DNA of 64,000 nt from Lentimicrobium saccharophilum (GTDB lineage: Bacteria; Bacteroidota; Bacteroidia; Bacteroidales; Lentimicrobiaceae), in contig NZ_DF968182.1 in assembly GCF_001192835.1 (NCBI RefSeq), forward strand, positions 1,924,345 to 1,988,344, in the 5' to 3' direction. The stretch's first letter is position 1. Each line of letters begins with the position of its first letter. Positions 56,516 through 64,000 of the stretch are shown piece after piece. Both the position numbers and the translations under genes were made by a program. The notes beneath the pieces were generated by a model. The model did no database searches. It saw nothing but the letters and a program-made list of their open reading frames with translations, and was not told where the DNA came from.

Positions 56516-59392
56516 TTAGCGTTTAATTGCTCGAATAATTTCACCTAACCATAAGACAAAAGACGTCGACCCAATAATTACTGCCCAGTCTTTCAATGTT
56601 AATGGAACAGTCCTGAAAACTTCGCCTCCAAATTCAACAATTAATATTTGACCTACTAAAATGACAAAAGCTACAATTAAGAAACCAATAGATTTATTTA
56701 ATCCATGGAAAGCAGATTTACCTGATGCGAATGCTTTTGCATTAAACATATTCCAGAATTGTAACATTACAAATATTGTGAAGAAACGAGATAAGTCATA
56801 ACGACTAACTTCACCATTATTTGAAAAATAAAAGAGAAGTCCTAATAAAATAATTACGAATGAAAAACCGACAAAAAGAATATTGAACCTCATTGAAGGT
56901 GTAATTATAAAATCCTCATTTTTCCTAGGTTTATTATCCATTACACGCAAATTCGGAGGCAGAGAAGCCAATGCCCCTGCTGCAAATGTGTCCATAATTA
57001 AGTTCACCCAAAGCATTTGCGTAACAGTCAAAGGTAATTCATGACCGAATATTGAACCTAAAAAGACAATAATAAGGGCAGCAACGTTTATTGTTAATTG
57101 AAAAAGAATAAAACGTTGAATGTTCTGGTATAATGAACGACCCCACATTACAGCAGTTGTAATACTACTAAATGAGTCATCTAACAGTGTTATGTCGCTG
57201 GCTTCTTTGGCAACAGAAGTCCCTGAACCCATTGATAAGCCAACATGAGCAAAATTCAAAGCTGGTGCATCATTTGTGCCATCACCTGTAACAGCAACAA
57301 CAGAACCGTTTCTTTGCAATAGTTGAACTAATCTTTGTTTATCGGTTGGTCTTGCTCTGCACATTATTTTTAAATGTTGCACTCTTTTTAGAGCTTCTTC
57401 ATCGGAAAGATTTTCAAACTCAATACCAGTAATAATATTATGAAAGTTATCACTGTCATTCCAAATACCTATCTGACGACCAATTTCCTTAGCCGTACCC
57501 GGAGTATCACCAGTTACAATTTTCACTTCAATACCGGCATTTAAACATTTTGTTACTGCGGAAGGAACATCTAATCTAACAGGGTCAGAGATTGCTGTTA
57601 CTCCAAGAAAAACAAGATTTGAATTAACTAATTTTCCATTTTCAAATCTGTCAATATTGTCTTCGATAATCTCGTACGCAAACCCCAAAGTCCTCATTGC
57701 CTGATTCTGATATTGGGTTAGGGAATTTTCGATTATCGAGTTATATTCCTTAGCATCTTTTAAACCTTGCTCTGTTAATATCTTACCACATTTTGACAAA
57801 ACAATCTCAGGAGCACCTTTAACATATAAGACTTTTTTACTTAACAAAGGGCTGTTAATCAAAGAAGCCATAAATTTTCTTTCGGTTGAAAATGTAAGTT
57901 GTTCGATTACTTCCGAATCTTCACGAATATCTAAATAATTTATTCCTTGTTCATGCAACCATAATAACAGAGCAGCTTCTGTTGGATTGCCTAAAGTTTT
58001 TATTTTTGATGGTTCAGAATAATCAAGATATGCTGTTGAATTAACAGAAATACTCTCCTTGATAATATTATGGTTTTCATCATTTGAAAGTTTACCACCA
58101 TTTAAACAGAAAAAATCAGCTTTATAAACTTGCATTTGATTCTGGGTCAAAGTGCCAGTTTTATCAGTACAAATAACAGTTGTTGCTCCCATTGTTTCAC
58201 AAGCATGCATCTTTCTCACAAGATTATTGTTTTGAAGCATTCTACGCATGCTTAATGCTAAACTAAGGGTTACACTCATTGGCAAACCTTCCGGAACTGC
58301 AACCACAATTAATGTAACAGCTACCATAAAATATTGCAATATCCGACCTGCAACGTCTAGGCTAACCCAAGATTCAGAATTTAAAGGGTTTATACCAAAT
58401 AAATAACCAGCAGCGGCAAGTATTACAAATGTTCCAATCCCATATAATATCCATCTAAACCAACTACCTTCTTCAACACTTTTAGGTAGTTCTTTTTCAT
58501 TGCCTAATAACTCAAATGAATCGTAGATGATAGGCAACCAAACTTTGGTCAAGACTATTGAAGCAGATAAAATTACTATGCCAATTGAACCTAATTGAAT
58601 AATTGTATATTGAGCTTCCCCTAAGAATAAATCTTTAACAAAAAGGGCGAGAAATGTCAAGACTGCCAAAGCAAAACCAACAACACCAATAAATTTAGCC
58701 AGTTTGTCCAATTGCTTATTCAACGGCGTTTCTTCACCACTCATTTCAGTTGCTTTCTCTGCAACTTTACCAAATTCTGTTTCATCGCCAACCTTTTTTA
58801 TTTCAAGAATACCATGACCATCCATTAACTTCGTGCCTCTCATAGCCCAATTTGAGGGATATGTTGCATCCGAATGAAAATTTGCAGGATTGGTAGTTTT
58901 ATCAATGATTGGTTCTCCTGTTAAACATGATTCATCAATTTGAAGAGACACTGCTTCTAGTAATTCTCCATCCGCAGGAACTTCTTCACCCGTACCGAGA
59001 ATTACAATATCACCAACAACAATTTCTTTTTTTGGTATTTCGCAAATATTTCCATTTCGTATTACCTTGTAAAGCGTGTCGTCATTAACTTTATTTAAAA
59101 CATCAAATTTCTTATTTGCGTCCATCTCAAACCAAAAAGCAACACCGGTTGCTAAAAGAATAGCACAAAAGATACCTATTGTTTCAGCAAACTCCATGTG
59201 AACAAATGAAATACCTAATGAAAGAAATGCAGCAATTAAAAGTATTCTGATAATTGGGTCTTCAAACTTTTCTAAAAAAAGTTTCCATAAAGGTTCTCTC
59301 TCTGGTGGAGTTAAAATATTTTCTCCATATTTATTGCGGCTTTCGAGTACTTGCTCATTAGAAAGCCCGGTATAGTGCTTCTTGTGTTCCAT
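56516..59392 (-). CDS. P-type ATPase, Ca2+-transporting (P2B/PMCA-like)
   Basis: A 958-residue pump. N-terminal cation ATPase segment (TGLSNEQVLESRNKYGENIL), actuator loop with DESCLTGEP (158-161; TGEP rather than TGES), VAVPEGLP in the ion-binding helix M4 (about 364-371), phosphorylation site CTDKTGTLTQNQM (D410), KGAPE nucleotide-binding motif, and TGDGTNDAPAL hinge. The C-terminal helices end LWLGEIIRAIKR. PEGLP and general layout indicate Ca2+ transport. Between M3 and M4 (about residues 255-345) it has an extra segment with two added hydrophobic stretches that I do not know from the family. It follows the TerB-like gene by 1 bp. Confidence 0.9.
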   Translation of the reverse strand: MEHKKHYTGLSNEQVLESRNKYGENILTPPEREPLWKLFLEKFEDPIIRILLIAAFLSLGISFVHMEFAETIGIFCAILLATGVAFWFEMDANKKFDVLNKVNDDTLYKVIRNGNICEIPKKEIVVGDIVILGTGEEVPADGELLEAVSLQIDESCLTGEPIIDKTTNPANFHSDATYPSNWAMRGTKLMDGHGILEIKKVGDETEFGKVAEKATEMSGEETPLNKQLDKLAKFIGVVGFALAVLTFLALFVKDLFLGEAQYTIIQLGSIGIVILSASIVLTKVWLPIIYDSFELLGNEKELPKSVEEGSWFRWILYGIGTFVILAAAGYLFGINPLNSESWVSLDVAGRILQYFMVAVTLIVVAVPEGLPMSVTLSLALSMRRMLQNNNLVRKMHACETMGATTVICTDKTGTLTQNQMQVYKADFFCLNGGKLSNDENHNIIKESISVNSTAYLDYSEPSKIKTLGNPTEAALLLWLHEQGINYLDIREDSEVIEQLTFSTERKFMASLINSPLLSKKVLYVKGAPEIVLSKCGKILTEQGLKDAKEYNSIIENSLTQYQNQAMRTLGFAYEIIEDNIDRFENGKLVNSNLVFLGVTAISDPVRLDVPSAVTKCLNAGIEVKIVTGDTPGTAKEIGRQIGIWNDSDNFHNIITGIEFENLSDEEALKRVQHLKIMCRARPTDKQRLVQLLQRNGSVVAVTGDGTNDAPALNFAHVGLSMGSGTSVAKEASDITLLDDSFSSITTAVMWGRSLYQNIQRFILFQLTINVAALIIVFLGSIFGHELPLTVTQMLWVNLIMDTFAAGALASLPPNLRVMDNKPRKNEDFIITPSMRFNILFVGFSFVIILLGLLFYFSNNGEVSRYDLSRFFTIFVMLQFWNMFNAKAFASGKSAFHGLNKSIGFLIVAFVILVGQILIVEFGGEVFRTVPLTLKDWAVIIGSTSFVLWLGEIIRAIKR

Positions 59393-59393
59393 C

Positions 59394-59774
59394 TTATTTC
59401 AATAAATTTAATAATGATTGAGGTAATTGCTTTGATTTTGCTTTTAGGTTATTTAATAAGGTAAGTTCGATTTTATCCAACTTCCCATCACCTTGAATTT
59501 TTGCCAAAAGCCATTTTGCTTCTTCTTCATCAACGACACCGGGAGATGTTTCATCTTCTAATAAGAAACTGGTTATTGCATCAACAAAAAGCGTTTCCCA
59601 ATTAGGATGATTTTCTTTACCGCTTACAGCATCGTTTAACTCGAAAAGAAATTCTGCTTCTTCCTTGTCAATTACGCCATCAGCATACAATACTTCACGT
59701 AATTGTTTTACTTCTTGTTCATCAATTACGCCATCGGCGAGTATTGATTTTTTTAGTTCATTTAATTTGCTCAT
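59394..59774 (-). CDS. TerB-like/EF-hand-like acidic protein
   Basis: The start at 59774 (MSKLNELKKSILADGVIDEQEV...) is preferred over the one 8 codons up. The 126-residue acidic helical protein contains repeated units ILADGVIDEQEVKQLREVLYADGVIDKEEAEFLFEL and TSPGVVDEEEAKWLLAKIQGDGKLDKIELTLL, each with D-G-.-[IL]-D-..E, an EF-hand-like loop followed by a helix. TerB-type proteins of tellurite-resistance (ter) clusters share such a metal-binding helical fold. It lies between the kinase and the Ca2+ pump, one base from the pump gene, which suits a calcium-linked role. Confidence 0.75.
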   Translation of the reverse strand: MSKLNELKKSILADGVIDEQEVKQLREVLYADGVIDKEEAEFLFELNDAVSGKENHPNWETLFVDAITSFLLEDETSPGVVDEEEAKWLLAKIQGDGKLDKIELTLLNNLKAKSKQLPQSLLNLLK

Positions 59775-59823
59775 TTTAAAAAATTTTAAGTTTGACAATA
59801 AAAGGATTTTGAAATATTACGTT

Positions 59824-61320
59824 TTATGATTTTACTAATTGCACAATAATTAATCTCCCTCCATTTTCCTTTGATAAAAGAATTTTTTTGCCTTCAGTTA
59901 ATTCAACAGCTTCGCCAATCTCAATCTTTTTATCAATGTCCTTATCGTACATACTTGTAAGTTTTCTATTTATTAGAATCCATTTGCCATTATGAAAATG
60001 AAAGTCTCCTACAGGAATTTTTTGGTCAGGGGTAGTTTTTTCATTAGCATTTACAAAACGATTTACATGCCACATGTACAAAAGTTGCTTATTGTAAACC
60101 ATCAATCTGTAGTTTTCAGGTTTGAAAACACCTACTTTTGGGGAATAATATAAATTTAAAACAGGTAACTGTCCTTTATATTCAGTACCACAAAATGGGC
60201 ATTTAGGTTTTGTCGAATTATCAAATACAAACCATTTGTGCCAGCAGTTAGGATTTTGACAAGGTTGCATTAAATCTACAGTTTTTAACAATGCTTGCTC
60301 CCATTCGTCAGCAGTTGGTCTAATATCTGGATTTTGTAAACCATCAATAAAAGCCTTATTAAATAGTTCTTTTAAATATGGGCCACAAACAGAATATGGA
60401 ATCTTAACAGGGTCACCTTGAGGTAGCTGACTTGGGTGTAACTGGTCAACTTTTACTCTGTTACTTCTATCTGTTGGATGTTCAATAAATAGAGCCTTGA
60501 TACCCATAGAAAGCTCTTCATCCTTTGCTGAATCTAAATCATTAACTTTACCACCTCTTAAAGGATGTCGATATAACAAATACATATAAATCATTACAGC
60601 TAAGGCATGTCTATCTGTTTTTATACTTGGCAATTTTCGTTTAGCATCAGTAATTGGAAGGTGTTTTGTTGAAATTACTTCGGGAGCAATAAAATCAGGA
60701 GTACCTAAAACATCGGGGGGGTACTTGCCAGGAACGACTAATCCGTCAATGTCTATTATTGAAGCTTGGCCTGTTGTTGGGTCTACTAAAACATTTTTAT
60801 ACGACAAATCAGAATGAGCTAAGCCAGCAGCATGAAGTCTTTTAACTGCACGACTAATTCTAATACAAATTTGAAAATATTTAAACCAATCACCTTTTTC
60901 TTCAGGTGCTAAAAATTTGTTTAAATTTTTAGCGGAAGCATACCATTTTCCTTCCTTTTCTTTTCCTTTAATTCCTAAAAAATCATTATTTATAGAGCCC
61001 TTCTTAAAGAAAAATTGCTTTTGATATGTTGGGCAAGTAATTCCTAGTTTACCATTATACTCCACAATTTTAGTTGGCCAACAATATAAATCTTTCCAAT
61101 ATTCACCACCAGCTTGGTTAAAAATGTTTTCTCTGTATTTGCCCGTAATATTTTGTAATCGGTCTTTTGCATTAAAATCCTGTTTATCTCTAAAAAAAGC
61201 CACTACATAACTTTTGTCAGGGCTAAAATAGACATCTTTCATACCGCCAGCACCAATCATTTCGTCCACAAATTCAACTTGTGAGCCGTCTGTCGCTGTA
61301 ATTTTTACTGTTTTTGCCAT
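59824..61320 (-). CDS. Ser/Thr protein kinase with zinc ribbon (TerY-P triad kinase)
   Basis: A 498-residue kinase. Residues 20-30 form a glycine loop (GAGGMKDVYFS), the catalytic loop is AHSDLSYKNVLVD (D171, N176), the metal site reads IDIDG (D192) where others have DFG, and APEV marks the activation segment end. After the kinase domain (to about 345) comes a zinc ribbon (CQNPNCWHKWFVF ... CPFCG) and a beta-rich C-terminal domain. This is the kinase of the vWA/PP2C/kinase triad described from ter-gene neighbourhoods. It lies 2 bp from the phosphatase gene. Confidence 0.85.
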   Translation of the reverse strand: MAKTVKITATDGSQVEFVDEMIGAGGMKDVYFSPDKSYVVAFFRDKQDFNAKDRLQNITGKYRENIFNQAGGEYWKDLYCWPTKIVEYNGKLGITCPTYQKQFFFKKGSINNDFLGIKGKEKEGKWYASAKNLNKFLAPEEKGDWFKYFQICIRISRAVKRLHAAGLAHSDLSYKNVLVDPTTGQASIIDIDGLVVPGKYPPDVLGTPDFIAPEVISTKHLPITDAKRKLPSIKTDRHALAVMIYMYLLYRHPLRGGKVNDLDSAKDEELSMGIKALFIEHPTDRSNRVKVDQLHPSQLPQGDPVKIPYSVCGPYLKELFNKAFIDGLQNPDIRPTADEWEQALLKTVDLMQPCQNPNCWHKWFVFDNSTKPKCPFCGTEYKGQLPVLNLYYSPKVGVFKPENYRLMVYNKQLLYMWHVNRFVNANEKTTPDQKIPVGDFHFHNGKWILINRKLTSMYDKDIDKKIEIGEAVELTEGKKILLSKENGGRLIIVQLVKS

Positions 61321-61322
61321 AA

Positions 61323-62936
61323 TTAAAATAGTATTGCTATTGTCCTATCATCATGATTACCCGGCGACCAAAAGTCTAGCCAGTTTAACAATTGGTCTGC
61401 TGAGGCTTCGTTATCATCCGAAAAATCAACCTCTTTTGATAGGTCTTGCCATAATTCATTCCATTTTTCAACTTTCAACAAATTTGCATCTGTTTCAAAT
61501 TTCGGGTCAGTAATTCCATCAGACATAAGAATTAATGCTGTGAAATCATCAACAATATCAAACCTCAGTCTTCTGTATAATTCTGTGGGTTGGGTTATCT
61601 CAGGCATTGTTAAAAAACGTGTCTGACCTGCATATTCACCACCATCAGATTCTCCTAGAATCTTTAAAAAATTAGTGTCTTTATTGTAAATACCAATACC
61701 ACCATCACCTACCCAAAATGCTCCAACAAACCATCCAAATTTGAATTTCTTACAAATTGATACTATTAGAGTCGTGGAATAATCTTTTAAAGGTTTGTTA
61801 GTTTTCTTTGCTTCTTCTTCAATGTTTTTTACTGCTTTAAACACTGAATTACCAAGAATACCGTACAAAGAATCTCCCATTTTTTTTCTTCTCTCATCCG
61901 ATTTTTCAGTGCTAAAGTCTTTGATTAGATTTTCAAATTCTTTCGTCTTTTCCTTAATTAGTTGTTCGCAAACTTCAACTACCGTTTTACATGCTATTTC
62001 AGAACCTTTTCTTGAGGATTTAGCAGAACCGGCACCATCAGCAACGGATAAAATATACCAATCTACTTCACTTATATATCTAATATTAAAATCATCATCA
62101 CGGGGTTTACCTTCTTGGGCATGTGAACGACCTCTTTGGCTTGCTGCAACAATGTCTTTTTTGTGGGTTTTTCCAAGTCCAAATATATTGGTAGAGGATG
62201 TGACTTTTACAAAACATTTGTCGCTATCAGGTTTATAATATTCAATGTCATTTGGAGTAGGAATATTTTTCCATAATGATTTTGGGTCTGGATTAATTAT
62301 AAATGTAATTTGTCTTTCGAATACTGGTTTTCCATCTGACCAATCGTTTCTCTTAATCTTTAGTTTTATTTTATGGTCGCCAGCAGTGTTTGGTTTTCCT
62401 TTAATTTCATTTGTGTCAGAATTAAAAATCAGCCCAATTGGCTCTAGTCCTTCAAACCAATAATCGCCAATTTCTGTTAAACCGAGTTCCTCAATTTTAA
62501 AAAGAAAGCAATACTCTTGATTTACTTTCCCATTTGGAATAATTATGCTTTTATTCTTTATCTGTAATTCAAAGGAGTTAGAACTTTTATCTTTTATTTG
62601 TTCAACTTTTACGGGTGCAGGTGCAGTTTTACTCTCTGCGATTATTGTATTTTCGTTTTGTATAAATACTGATTCGGTTTTATCGGAAGTTACAATCATT
62701 TCATTTTCTGCATCAATTTTTGAATCTTCGTTTATTTCTGTTTCTTCTGCTGACACATCATTTATTTTTATTGCATCTTCGTCTGGAATTGTATTAGTGT
62801 TAATCACAGAAAAGTTTTGCCATGATGCTTTTATAAAGTCTTTAATTTCTGATTCCTTTTCGTTAAGGAATTTTGATAATTGTTCTTCGTCTTTTGCATC
62901 TATTTCAAGACTACCCATATATTTTAAAATATCCAT
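61323..62936 (-). CDS. PP2C-type phosphatase with N-terminal Ig-like domain (TerY-P triad)
   Basis: A 537-residue protein. The N-terminal ~110 residues are acidic and low-complexity. A putative Ig-fold domain follows (about 125-215) with the He_PIG-type motif GLIFNSDTNEIKGKPNTAGDHKIKLKI. The C-terminal half is PP2C: AASQRGRSHAQEGKPRDDDFNI, VADGAGSAKSSRKGSEIACKTVVEV (metal-binding DG), DYSTTLIVSICKKFKFGWFVGAFWVGDGGIGIY, LILMSDGITDP and HDDRTIAILF, with all metal-binding aspartates present. It would counteract the adjacent kinase. Gap to the vWA gene is 2 bp. Confidence 0.88.
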   Translation of the reverse strand: MDILKYMGSLEIDAKDEEQLSKFLNEKESEIKDFIKASWQNFSVINTNTIPDEDAIKINDVSAEETEINEDSKIDAENEMIVTSDKTESVFIQNENTIIAESKTAPAPVKVEQIKDKSSNSFELQIKNKSIIIPNGKVNQEYCFLFKIEELGLTEIGDYWFEGLEPIGLIFNSDTNEIKGKPNTAGDHKIKLKIKRNDWSDGKPVFERQITFIINPDPKSLWKNIPTPNDIEYYKPDSDKCFVKVTSSTNIFGLGKTHKKDIVAASQRGRSHAQEGKPRDDDFNIRYISEVDWYILSVADGAGSAKSSRKGSEIACKTVVEVCEQLIKEKTKEFENLIKDFSTEKSDERRKKMGDSLYGILGNSVFKAVKNIEEEAKKTNKPLKDYSTTLIVSICKKFKFGWFVGAFWVGDGGIGIYNKDTNFLKILGESDGGEYAGQTRFLTMPEITQPTELYRRLRFDIVDDFTALILMSDGITDPKFETDANLLKVEKWNELWQDLSKEVDFSDDNEASADQLLNWLDFWSPGNHDDRTIAILF

Positions 62937-62938
62937 AA

Positions 62939-63988
62939 CTACCCCCTTGTCCTGTTAATATTAATACTACCTTCTCCAAAACCAAATTTTGCTTCAATGC
63001 CACACCAAGGACATTTACTAACTTCTTCTTCACCCGTACACATAATATTTCCACAGCCACAATGACTAAAACCAAATTGATTACCACAACAAGGGCAAGC
63101 AGGAAAACCAACTAATTCAGAGGTGTTTATTTTGATTTGATTTGAATCACTTTCGCACAAATCAAAGTAAGAGTTTTCAACTGGATATGCACCAACGAGT
63201 TTGTAATCTACAGTGTTTAATGCTAATTCTTTAAATTCTGATGGTGAAATTCTTTTTTGATACTTGATTAAATATGGTCTTTTGGTGCTTTGACACTTGG
63301 CTAAAATAACAGCAAAATTCTCATCAACCTTTTTACTAAAGCCCTTTTCAAGGTCAATTTTTGATAAATAACCATTTGTGATTGGTGCTAAATGCAAACC
63401 ATCATCTTTTGATTCCGATACACTTACACTACTTGTTTTGATTGAAGCTGTTACCCATTTAAAAAACTTCTTAAATGATTCAGAATCCGTATTTTTAAGC
63501 AATAGCACCTGGTCAGTAATTTTACCAAATATGTTCGTATCAGTATTGTCACCCAATGAGATTACTACAAGATTGGATTTTGATTTATATTTTTGATTCC
63601 ATTTATCAAAAGCAGATTCATACTTGTCTGTTGGATTTCCATCGGTAAATAAAAAAACAATTGGTTTCCAATCGCCCTTAATTTCAGGAGTAGTTTTTTG
63701 AAGCGAAGAATCAAAATCATTCATTAAATAATTTAGTGCATTTCCCAATGAAGTGCCACCACCAATAGGTAATTTTGGCGGATAGAAATTGTAAAGTTCA
63801 ATTAAAGGTGTTACTTTTTGAGCTTTTCCAGCAAAGACAATTATTGAAATATAAACAGTTTCTAACGCATAAGGGTCTGTTCTAAGTTCCTTAATGATAT
63901 TACCAATTCCTTCTTGAACTTGTTCAATAGGCTCGCCAATCATTGACTCAGAAACGTCAATTACAAAATATATGGGTAATCTTCTCAT
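62939..63988 (-). CDS. TerY-like vWA-domain protein with C-terminal zinc-binding TerY-C region
   Basis: A 349-residue protein. The vWA domain begins LPIYFVIDVSESMIGEPIEQVQEG with an intact MIDAS (D11, S13, S15), IGGGTSLGNALNYL supplying the Thr, and VFLFTDGNPTD the Asp. The C-terminal part carries cysteine clusters CPCCGNQFGFSHCGCGNIMC and CPWCG typical of the TerY-C zinc ribbons. TerY proteins are part of ter stress-response networks and act with a PP2C phosphatase and kinase, encoded next here. It is the first gene of the operon within the window; only 12 bp of sequence precede it. Confidence 0.88.
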   Translation of the reverse strand: MRRLPIYFVIDVSESMIGEPIEQVQEGIGNIIKELRTDPYALETVYISIIVFAGKAQKVTPLIELYNFYPPKLPIGGGTSLGNALNYLMNDFDSSLQKTTPEIKGDWKPIVFLFTDGNPTDKYESAFDKWNQKYKSKSNLVVISLGDNTDTNIFGKITDQVLLLKNTDSESFKKFFKWVTASIKTSSVSVSESKDDGLHLAPITNGYLSKIDLEKGFSKKVDENFAVILAKCQSTKRPYLIKYQKRISPSEFKELALNTVDYKLVGAYPVENSYFDLCESDSNQIKINTSELVGFPACPCCGNQFGFSHCGCGNIMCTGEEEVSKCPWCGIEAKFGFGEGSININRTRG

Positions 63989-64000
63989 AAAATGAATTTT

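Noticed and set aside
1-64000. tRNA, rRNA, phage, retron or integrase genes
   Set aside because: I looked for cloverleaf-like tRNA patterns, tyrosine-recombinase R..H.RH motifs, YADD reverse transcriptase motifs and capsid or terminase signatures in the translated frames and saw none; absence by eye is not proof.

Overview
The window comes from a Bacteroidota (Bacteroidetes) chromosome, most likely Bacteroidales-like. Signs are type IX secretion C-terminal sorting domains, BACON repeats, TonB-type beta-barrel and PepSY-like proteins, and TAnnTTTG promoter elements. There are two parts. From 1 to about 21.4 kb the DNA is GC-richer and holds ordinary chromosomal genes. From about 21.5 to 64 kb it is AT-rich and almost every gene lies on the minus strand.

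Left part: a truncated gamma-glutamyltransferase, a Pif1/RecD-like helicase, an RhlE-type DEAD-box helicase, and a secreted BACON/T9SS protein. Then a plus-strand tripartite RND efflux operon (adaptor, pump, TolC-like channel) followed by a LytS/LytTR-type two-component pair. A low-complexity spacer with 10-bp and 14-bp tandem repeats and a 16-bp-stem hairpin separates these from a tricorn-like S41 protease. Small proteins (20-residue repeat protein, DUF4256, DUF2007) and an MFS transporter follow.

Middle part (about 21.5-56.3 kb): a large integron-type gene-cassette array, the main discovery. I count 25 attC-like sites plus one core-mutated and one decayed site, each about 100-150 bp, starting with a YYYAAC-type box and ending with a GTTRRR-type box, with long imperfect inverted arms. 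For nearly every cassette the first ~8-10 bases (GTT...) are the reverse complement of its last ~8-10 bases (...AAC), the rule expected of integron cassettes that circularise at attC. Two cassettes occur twice, 7-8 kb apart, with boundaries falling in the AAC/GTT core. No integrase gene is visible, so in this window it is a CALIN-type cluster. Cargo: MazEF toxin-antitoxin, glycosyltransferase with isoprenylcysteine-type methyltransferase, CPBP protease, lipoproteins and exported proteins, SIMPL protein, cytochrome b561, ABC-F protein with an attenuator-like leader, ASCH protein, membrane-tethered HNH protein, and two unusually large cassettes (4.0 and 5.4 kb) each carrying a two-component system with likely target genes. 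An IS1182-family element has inserted into one attC.

Right part (56.5-64 kb): a minus-strand operon of a TerY-like vWA protein, a PP2C phosphatase, a protein kinase (the TerY-P triad), a TerB-like/EF-hand-like protein and a Ca2+-type P-type ATPase. It may itself be a further large cassette whose other end lies outside the window.

A second dispersed structure, a two-stem hairpin with a strictly conserved 25-nt apical loop and covarying stems, occurs three times (48.4, 53.4 and 56.4 kb), each next to the large multi-gene modules. I found no rRNA, tRNA, CRISPR array, reverse transcriptase or phage structural gene. Statements about function are from reading translated sequence by eye; no database search was done.
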